Below, in pieces: positions 58,352 to 64,000 of a stretch of DNA of 64,000 nt. The translations under genes and the position numbers were made by a program. Position 1 is the stretch's first letter; every line of letters starts with the position of its first letter. Source of the stretch: Lepidurus packardi (Eukaryota; Arthropoda; Branchiopoda; Notostraca; Triopsidae); NCBI GenBank assembly GCA_023053545.1, contig JAKZAN010000054.1, positions 62,001 through 126,000 on the forward strand, given 5' to 3'. The notes under the pieces are model-generated. The model saw only the letters and a program-made list of their open reading frames with translations, was not told where the DNA came from and searched no databases.

Positions 58352-59908
58352 ATGGCAGGAGGAAAATTAACCCCTAGACAGAAGATGATTAACCTAATGT
58401 ACTTGGTTTTCATCGCGATGTTGGCTTTAAATATGTCAAAAGAAGTACTATCTGCTTTTGGTATTTTAAATAACAAAATTGTAGAGTCCAATAGTATTAC
58501 AGATACTCGTAATCAGAGTTCTTTCGAACAATTGGCTCAAAAAGCGCAAGACCAACCTTTGCAGTATGGTGCTAAGAAGGATAAGGTTTTACAAATCAGA
58601 AAATTATCAGGCGACTTCAATAAATTTATTGAAGACTATAAAGCCTCTTTTACAAAAGATTTTGAAAGAGACGCTAATGGTAACCTACCTTTTGAGCAAA
58701 TGGACAAAGGTGATAAAGTTGACGAAATTTGGTTCCAAGGTGATAAGCCTTCTAAAAAAGGACAGGAATTTTTGGATAAATTCTCAAACTATATCTCTGA
58801 ATTGAAACGAGTTGGTGGAAGCGCCATCGCTGAATCTGAAATGAAAAAAATTCAGAACAGATTTTCAACTGAACCTGTGTTTTCAAAAACTGAAAATAAA
58901 AAAATTGCTTGGTTGGAATACAATTACAAAGGATTTCCACTAATAGCTACTATTACTAAATTGTCGCAAGTACAAAGTGATATTAAAACTACTGAAAGCG
59001 ATATTATTAACGGTATGTTCCAATCTGACTTGGTTGCTGCTGCATCATTAACTGCTTATCAGCCAATCGTTGTGCCAGACAAAACTGCATTTTTTGCAGG
59101 AGAAGCTGTAACAGGTAAAATTATCTTAGGAAAATTTGATCCATCTTTGGTAGCGAAATCAGTTGTAGTGAACGGAACTTCTGTGAAGGCAGAAGCTGGT
59201 CAAGCAAACTTTTCTTTTGGAGCTGGAAACGTAGGGGAGCATGAAATTACAGGTTCTTTCAACTTTGACGAAAATGGAAAAGTAGTTAGCCTTCCAATCA
59301 AAGGAAATTATGTTGTAGTTCCTAAACCAAACTCGCCAAACATTTCTGCTGATAAAATGAATGTTGTATACAGAGGTTTACCAAACCCGATGACTATTTC
59401 ATTCGCTGGTATTTCAGATGACAAGGTAAATGCTTCTGCACCTGGTTTGTCTAGATCTGGAAAGCCTGGTCAGTATAACCTAAGTCCAGGTTCTGGTACT
59501 GAAGTTACTGTAAGCGTAACAGGAACACTTCCTGATAAGACTTCGGTTTCAGGTAAGAAAGTATTCCGCATCAAAAATATTCCAGGTCCTGAAGGTGCTA
59601 TCGGTGGGCAAACTGGAACTGTAGGTGGTGCAAAGTCTCGTTTAGAAGTTTCTCAGATTACAGCGAAACTGCAAGATTTCTTGTATGATCTAAATTTCCA
59701 AGTGACGCAGTTTTCTTTCAAAGTACCGGGTCAGCCTACGGTTATTGTGAATGGTGATCGTGTTAATCAGCAATGTAAAGCAGCTTTAGCTAGAGCTGGT
59801 AGAGGTGATCAAGTAATCATCTCTGATATTAAAACTAGAATCGTTGGTGTTGATGCTAACGTTGTTCCTGGGAAATGTAGCCCGGTTATTTACGAAATAG
59901 AAAATTAA
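58352..59908 (+). CDS. gldM: Gliding motility protein GldM
   Basis: Partner of GldL. A single N-terminal helix (about residues 12-30, MINLMYLVFIAMLALNMSKE) anchors a long periplasmic shaft of four domains that reaches the GldK/GldN ring. The 518-residue length and the opening PRQKMINLMYLVFIAMLALN are diagnostic. Two cysteines near the end (QQCKAAL and GKCSPV) may form a disulfide in the last domain. Third in the cluster. Confidence 0.96.
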   Translation: MAGGKLTPRQKMINLMYLVFIAMLALNMSKEVLSAFGILNNKIVESNSITDTRNQSSFEQLAQKAQDQPLQYGAKKDKVLQIRKLSGDFNKFIEDYKASFTKDFERDANGNLPFEQMDKGDKVDEIWFQGDKPSKKGQEFLDKFSNYISELKRVGGSAIAESEMKKIQNRFSTEPVFSKTENKKIAWLEYNYKGFPLIATITKLSQVQSDIKTTESDIINGMFQSDLVAAASLTAYQPIVVPDKTAFFAGEAVTGKIILGKFDPSLVAKSVVVNGTSVKAEAGQANFSFGAGNVGEHEITGSFNFDENGKVVSLPIKGNYVVVPKPNSPNISADKMNVVYRGLPNPMTISFAGISDDKVNASAPGLSRSGKPGQYNLSPGSGTEVTVSVTGTLPDKTSVSGKKVFRIKNIPGPEGAIGGQTGTVGGAKSRLEVSQITAKLQDFLYDLNFQVTQFSFKVPGQPTVIVNGDRVNQQCKAALARAGRGDQVIISDIKTRIVGVDANVVPGKCSPVIYEIEN

Positions 59909-59953
59909 TTTTTTAAGCAGTAGCACTGTCTTAAATACTTATTATAAAACAAT

Positions 59954-60940
59954 ATGAAGTTAAGAAATTTATTATTGGCCATCTTTTTTGTTGCAGGGAG
60001 TACCGCTTCTTTTGCACAATCAAATTTGCTTAATGCAAAGGTTCCAAGTGAAATCGGCAAGAAATCTGCTGCCCAATTAATTTCTGATAATGATAAGCCG
60101 TTAGCTTATGGCTACGTTCATGACAGGGATGTTTTGATGGGTAAAACTGTATGGGAGTTTATTGATTTGGATGAGCGTATCAATTTTCCGCTTTATTTTC
60201 CAATCGATACAGCAAACATTGGTAAGGAAAGACGTTCTCTTTTCAATACGCTTTTAAACGGGATTAAATCTGGTAAGATCACTGAGGTATACGCTGATGA
60301 GTATTTCAATACAAAGAAAACGCTTAAAGATATGTCAAGTTCATTTACTTACATTGACACAATTCAAGCTGGTTTCGATGAGATTAATACTTATTATGAC
60401 CAGTATTTCCCGAAAAAATCTGCTGCCGTTGTAAAGAAAGATAAAAAAGGAAGAGTGATTTCTTCTACGCCTGCACAGACACGTCCTGCAAAGGTATTGG
60501 ACCCTCAGTTTATTAACAAAAAAGAGCTAACTTCTCAGGATGTTAGTGGTTATAAAATCAAAGGCTTCTGGTATTTTGACAAGCGTCAAGGTGAACTTAA
60601 ATACAGAATGTTAGCAATTTGCCCGGTTTCATTGGAAGCACGTGAGATTGGTTCTGAAAATGGGGATCCAATTGAACTGTTCTGGGTATATTTCCCTGCA
60701 ATCCGTGATGTATTGCACGAAAGTTATGCTTTTAATGACAAGAATTCTGCAATGCCAATTTCTTTTGATCACTTGTTAAATTCACGACGTTTTAACGCTG
60801 TGATTTATAAAGAGGAGAATGTTTACGGAGATCGCAAGATTGAAGATTACATGAAAGAAAACGCACAAATGCAATTGCTTGAATCTGAAAGAGTGAAGGA
60901 GAAGATCAGAAGCTTTGAAAGTGATATGTGGAACTATTAA
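59954..60940 (+). CDS. gldN: Gliding motility protein GldN
   Basis: Periplasmic protein that forms the ring with GldK and contacts GldM. The 328-residue protein has a signal peptide (ends ASFAQ at about residue 22), then DRDVLMGKTVWEFIDLDERINFPLYFP and the family segment YKIKGFWYFDKRQGELKYR. A Lys-rich linker (VVKKDKKGRVIS) lies near the middle. Last gene of the cluster, 45 nt after gldM, and followed by a clear terminator. Confidence 0.96.
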   Translation: MKLRNLLLAIFFVAGSTASFAQSNLLNAKVPSEIGKKSAAQLISDNDKPLAYGYVHDRDVLMGKTVWEFIDLDERINFPLYFPIDTANIGKERRSLFNTLLNGIKSGKITEVYADEYFNTKKTLKDMSSSFTYIDTIQAGFDEINTYYDQYFPKKSAAVVKKDKKGRVISSTPAQTRPAKVLDPQFINKKELTSQDVSGYKIKGFWYFDKRQGELKYRMLAICPVSLEAREIGSENGDPIELFWVYFPAIRDVLHESYAFNDKNSAMPISFDHLLNSRRFNAVIYKEENVYGDRKIEDYMKENAQMQLLESERVKEKIRSFESDMWNY

Positions 60941-60960
60941 TTTAGTTTAGGATTATAAAT

Positions 60961-60992
60961 AAAAACTCTTACCCATTCGGTAAGAGTTTTTT
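60961..60992 (+). terminator. gldKLMN terminator
   Basis: Stem AAAACTCTTACC / GGTAAGAGTTTT with a CATTC loop, then TTATTTTT. It is directly joined to the start of the next gene's promoter region. Confidence 0.9.
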
Positions 60993-60999
60993 ATTTTTA
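60992..60999 (+). promoter_or_regulatory. Possible promoter of the FAD oxidoreductase (leaderless spacing)
   Basis: TATTTTTA (one mismatch to TAnnTTTG), 5 nt before the ATG at 61004, overlapping the T-tract of the gldN terminator. Confidence 0.35.
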
Positions 61000-61003
61000 C
61001 ACC

Positions 61004-62053
61004 ATGGTAGATTTTATTATTGTTGGGGGCGGGCTGGCTGGCATCTGTTTTGCAGAAAGATTAATTGTTGAGCGGAAAAGCTTCGTGCTCATTACAGACG
61101 ACTCTCACAATAGTTCTCGTGTTGCTGCGGGCATATACAACCCAATTGTTCTAAAGCGTTTTAAAGCTGTGTTTGAAGCGCAATCCCAGCTCGACGAGAT
61201 GAAGGCTTTCTACGAGAGATTGGCCTTACTCACACTCAAAAATCACGATGTCGAATTGCCAATTGTGCGCAAGTTTTTTTCGGTTGAAGAACAAAATGAT
61301 TGGTTCGTTTCAGCAGATGCGCCACATCTCGCGCCGTTTCTTTCTACCCATATTTCTAGAGAAACGTATAGCGGCATCGATGCTCCGTTGGGTTTTGGCG
61401 TCGTAATGCAAACTGGGTATGTCGACACAAACACATTGGTGAATGATTTTCAAGATTACCTGAAAAGTAAAGATTTGATAGTTCACGACAGATTTGATTA
61501 TGATGCCATAGAACAGACTTCGGAAAACATAAGCTATAAAAACATCCAAGCGAAACACATTGTCTTTGCAGAAGGATTTGGAATGCACGCTAATCCATAT
61601 TTTAATTATCTGCCTTTGGATGGCACAAAAGGAGAGCTATTCGTTATTAGAGCGCCAAATCTCTCGCTGAATGTGGCGATGAATGCCGCGGTTTTCATTT
61701 TGCCAATTGGAAATAATTTGTTCAAGGTTGGGGCAACATACAATTGGACTGATAAGACGGCGCTTCCCACAGATGAGGGCAGGAATGAATTGATTGAAAA
61801 GCTGAAGGAAGTTATTACTTGCGATTTCGAAATTATAGCGCACTTAGCGGGTGTTCGTCCAACAGTTAAGGATCGGAAACCACTTCTTGGCACCCATCAC
61901 GATTATCGAAATATGCACATACTGAATGGTCTCGGGACTCGTGGTGTAATGCTTGGACCAGCTATGGCGAAAGATTTATACAACCATATCGAGCATCAGC
62001 AACCGCTTCTGCGCGAAATCGATATTAAACGTTTTGCGCGCCTCCGGCCTTAG
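61004..62053 (+). CDS. FAD-dependent oxidoreductase (DAO family)
   Basis: A 349-residue flavoprotein of the D-amino-acid/glycine oxidase family. The dinucleotide motif VGGGLAGICFAERL is at residues 7-20, and the C-terminal GTRGVMLGPAMAKDLYNHI matches the second FAD contact of the family. It is compact, with no extra domains. The substrate could be glycine (ThiO-like) or another amine; not decidable here. Its 3' end overlaps the convergent DUF983 gene by 29 nt. Confidence 0.87.
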   Translation: MVDFIIVGGGLAGICFAERLIVERKSFVLITDDSHNSSRVAAGIYNPIVLKRFKAVFEAQSQLDEMKAFYERLALLTLKNHDVELPIVRKFFSVEEQNDWFVSADAPHLAPFLSTHISRETYSGIDAPLGFGVVMQTGYVDTNTLVNDFQDYLKSKDLIVHDRFDYDAIEQTSENISYKNIQAKHIVFAEGFGMHANPYFNYLPLDGTKGELFVIRAPNLSLNVAMNAAVFILPIGNNLFKVGATYNWTDKTALPTDEGRNELIEKLKEVITCDFEIIAHLAGVRPTVKDRKPLLGTHHDYRNMHILNGLGTRGVMLGPAMAKDLYNHIEHQQPLLREIDIKRFARLRP

Positions 62054-62417
62054 CATCATAGCCTATAAACATATTGATGTAGATGTTTCTAGATAGTCGC
62101 GTTACGATTGGCATCAAGGCAAAGAGACCCACAAGTATGATAACGAATGTTGTGGTTAAACTAAGTTCAAACCCAAAAAATGTGATTGCGAATATGATCA
62201 TCGAAGCTAAAACTGCTAAAGCATAACTCACATACATGGCACCAAAAAAGAAGCTCGGTTCAATTTTATATTTGAGTCCGCAATGACTGCATTTGTCATG
62301 CATTTCCATTAGCTTGCTAACATTATACGGATTTTTGTCCACATACATGCTTTCACTATGACATTTTGGGCAAGTTCCTGTTAAAATGCTATATAATTTG
62401 GATCCTTTTTTTAACAT
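62025..62417 (-). CDS. DUF983 domain-containing protein
   Basis: A 130-residue protein, starting at ATG 62417. A zinc-ribbon-like N-terminus has two Cys pairs, CPKC (residues 14-17) and CSHCG (about 38-42). Two membrane helices follow, at about residues 53-75 and 83-107. The function is unknown. The stop lies inside the 3' end of the convergent FAD oxidoreductase gene. A TAATTTTG box 35 nt upstream (62452-62459) may be its promoter. Confidence 0.85.
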   Translation of the reverse strand: MLKKGSKLYSILTGTCPKCHSESMYVDKNPYNVSKLMEMHDKCSHCGLKYKIEPSFFFGAMYVSYALAVLASMIIFAITFFGFELSLTTTFVIILVGLFALMPIVTRLSRNIYINMFIGYDAKAGGAQNV

Positions 62418-62488
62418 TTGCAAAAATTTTGTTTTGGTCTCAGTTATCTTGCAAAATTACAATTCAACATCAGATAAAATCACAATAA

Positions 62489-64000
62489 ATGCTTAATATT
62501 CACAACCTGTCCGTTTCTTTCGGAGGTACTTATTTATTCGAAGAAGTTACGTTCAGACTTGGCGCAGGAGATCGGGTCGGTTTAGTCGGCAAAAACGGCG
62601 CCGGAAAATCAACAATGCTCAAGATATTGGCACGGGACTTTGCCCCAGATTCAGGCAGTATCGCAGCAGAAAAGGAAATTAGAATAGGTTTCTTAAGACA
62701 AGATATTGACTTTGAACAGGGAAGAACCGTTCTAGAAGAGGCCTATCAAGCGTTCACTGACATCAAGGAAGTGGAACGGAAATTAGAAGAAGTAAACCAC
62801 CAATTGGTTACTAGAACTGATTACGAGAGCGAACAATACAGCCAAATTATTGAAGATCTTGGCGATCTCACACACCGCTTCGAAATGCTCGGCGGATACA
62901 ACTATATAGGCGACACAGAGAAAATTTTATTAGGTCTGGGGTTCAAACGCGAAGTTTTCAATAACCTAACCGAAACTTTTTCTGGCGGATGGCGCATGCG
63001 TATTGAGTTGGCAAAACTGCTTTTGCAAGCAAATGATGTTTTGCTGCTAGATGAGCCCACAAACCACTTGGACATCGAATCGATCATTTGGTTGGAAGGA
63101 TTTTTGCGCAATTATCCAGGTGTTGTCGTGATTGTATCACACGATAAAATGTTTCTAGATAACGTAACAAACAGAACAATCGAAATTTCGCTAGGCAAGG
63201 CATACGATTTTAACAAACCATACTCACAATATCTTGAACTACGGCACGAGATTCGCGAAAAACAACTGGCAACGCAGAAAAACCAGCAAAAGAAAATCGA
63301 AGAAACTGAAAAACTAATCGAGAAATTCCGAGCCAAAGCGTCAAAAGCGTCAATGGCACAATCGCTCATCAAAAAACTCGACAAAGTAGAAAGAATTGAA
63401 GTGGACGAAGATGATAATTCAGTAATGAACATCTCGTTTCCAGTTTCAAAAGTGCCTGGAAAAGTAGTCATCGAAGCAGAGCATGTCACAAAAGCATACG
63501 GCGATAAGGTAATTCTCAAAGAAATTTCACTTCTAGTCGAGCGTGGCAGTAAAATAGCCTTTGTGGGGCAAAATGGCCAGGGAAAATCCACTTTTATCAA
63601 AGCAATCGTAAACGAATTTGAGTATGAAGGCGAAATAAAATTAGGCCATAACGTACAAGTGGGCTATTTTGCACAAAACCAAGCTGAATATTTGGACGGC
63701 GAAATAACGCTGCTTCAAACCATGGAAGACGCCGCAAACGACACAAACCGTTCAAAAGTTCGCGACATGTTAGGCTCCTTTTTGTTCCGCGGAGACGACG
63801 TAGAAAAGAAGGTCAAAGTGCTGTCGGGTGGCGAGCGAAACCGATTAGCATTGTGCAAATTGTTGCTGCAGCCCATTAACGTTTTGGTTATGGATGAACC
63901 AACAAATCATTTGGATATTAAATCAAAAAACGTACTAAAAGCGGCGCTTCAGAAGTATGAAGGAACCCTACTTTTGGTGTCACACGATAGGGATTTCTTG
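62489..64000 (+). CDS. ABC-F family ATPase (3' end outside window)
   Basis: Soluble twin-ABC protein of the ABC-F type, which acts on ribosomes. Open from ATG 62489 to the window edge, 504 codons; the family is usually about 540 residues here, so some 40 are missing. First ABC: Walker A GKNGAGKST (about residues 36-44), signature FSGGWRMRIELAKLL, Walker B LLLDEPTNHLDI. Charged P-site linker with REKQLATQKNQQKKIEE. Second ABC: GQNGQGKST, LSGGERNRLALCKLL, VLVMDEPTNHLD and SHDRDFL at the edge. No membrane domain, so not a transporter. The exact subtype (Uup, EttA-like or other) is not decided. Confidence 0.94.
   Translation, partial: MLNIHNLSVSFGGTYLFEEVTFRLGAGDRVGLVGKNGAGKSTMLKILARDFAPDSGSIAAEKEIRIGFLRQDIDFEQGRTVLEEAYQAFTDIKEVERKLEEVNHQLVTRTDYESEQYSQIIEDLGDLTHRFEMLGGYNYIGDTEKILLGLGFKREVFNNLTETFSGGWRMRIELAKLLLQANDVLLLDEPTNHLDIESIIWLEGFLRNYPGVVVIVSHDKMFLDNVTNRTIEISLGKAYDFNKPYSQYLELRHEIREKQLATQKNQQKKIEETEKLIEKFRAKASKASMAQSLIKKLDKVERIEVDEDDNSVMNISFPVSKVPGKVVIEAEHVTKAYGDKVILKEISLLVERGSKIAFVGQNGQGKSTFIKAIVNEFEYEGEIKLGHNVQVGYFAQNQAEYLDGEITLLQTMEDAANDTNRSKVRDMLGSFLFRGDDVEKKVKVLSGGERNRLALCKLLLQPINVLVMDEPTNHLDIKSKNVLKAALQKYEGTLLLVSHDRDFL

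Noticed and set aside
63112..63600. 162-codon minus-strand open frame near the window end
   Set aside because: Antisense to the ABC-F gene, whose Walker and signature motifs are intact; shadow.

Overview
The window is a stretch of chromosome from a member of the Bacteroidota, most likely a Flavobacterium-like member of the Flavobacteriaceae. The evidence is the gldK-gldL-gldM-gldN gliding/type IX secretion cluster, the flavobacterial exosortase XrtF with its partner, and a short primary sigma factor without region 1.1. Most recognisable promoters carry a TAnnTTTG -7 box, there are no Shine-Dalgarno-led starts, and there are several family-restricted proteins (DUF4271, DUF4296, DUF3098, DUF5686, DUF983, HYC_CC_PP). 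DNA is AT-rich and gene-dense. I see no rRNA, tRNA, CRISPR array, prophage or insertion sequence.

Layout. 1-6.4 kb: tyrS (cut by the window edge), an NAD-dependent epimerase, a DUF4296 lipoprotein, dihydroorotase, a polyprenol-phosphate mannosyltransferase, DUF4271 and a HemD-like protein. 6.5-14 kb: pckA, DUF423, a saccharopine-dehydrogenase-like protein, a YugP-type zinc protease and a frameshifted leuS. 14-19 kb: ftsX-DUF3098-uppP-truB as one tight operon, a thioredoxin-like gene, pyrH and frr. 19-30 kb: a DUF5686 outer-membrane protein, a frameshifted CPA2 antiporter, an MMPL/RND exporter, asnS, rpoN and an outer-membrane barrel. 30-34 kb: a mevalonate-pathway operon with a UbiA prenyltransferase, then tspO. 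34-38 kb: rpoD, pnp and rpsO. 38-43 kb: a GAF-domain methionine-sulfoxide-reductase-like gene, xrtF and its partner, then a putative metal-uptake locus (HYC_CC_PP protein, TonB receptor, HMA protein) and dedA. 43-52 kb, minus strand: a large MG2/plug-domain protein, groEL/groES, and the operon miaB - sigma-54 activator - lptE - hypothetical - secG. 52-61 kb, plus strand: topA, an arginase-fold protein with lost metal ligands, and gldKLMN. The end holds an FAD oxidoreductase, DUF983 and an ABC-F ATPase that runs off the window.

Three patterns stand out beyond gene content. (1) Sixteen places where a reading frame breaks by exactly one extra base in or next to a homopolymer, 14 of them packed into 39.5-44.1 kb. 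Removing one base at each site gives a whole number of codons for all seven affected genes, so these look like sequencing or assembly errors rather than gene decay. (2) Four copies of an intergenic inverted-repeat element of about 80-115 bp, with similar ends and different but self-complementary arms. (3) A two-class spacing between the -7 box and the start codon: exactly 5 nt in four genes, which implies leaderless mRNAs, and about 14-20 nt in most others.

Functionally the window is mostly housekeeping (translation, nucleotide, cell-envelope and isoprenoid synthesis), combined with two protein-export/sorting systems (type IX secretion motor/core and exosortase F) and outer-membrane uptake functions.
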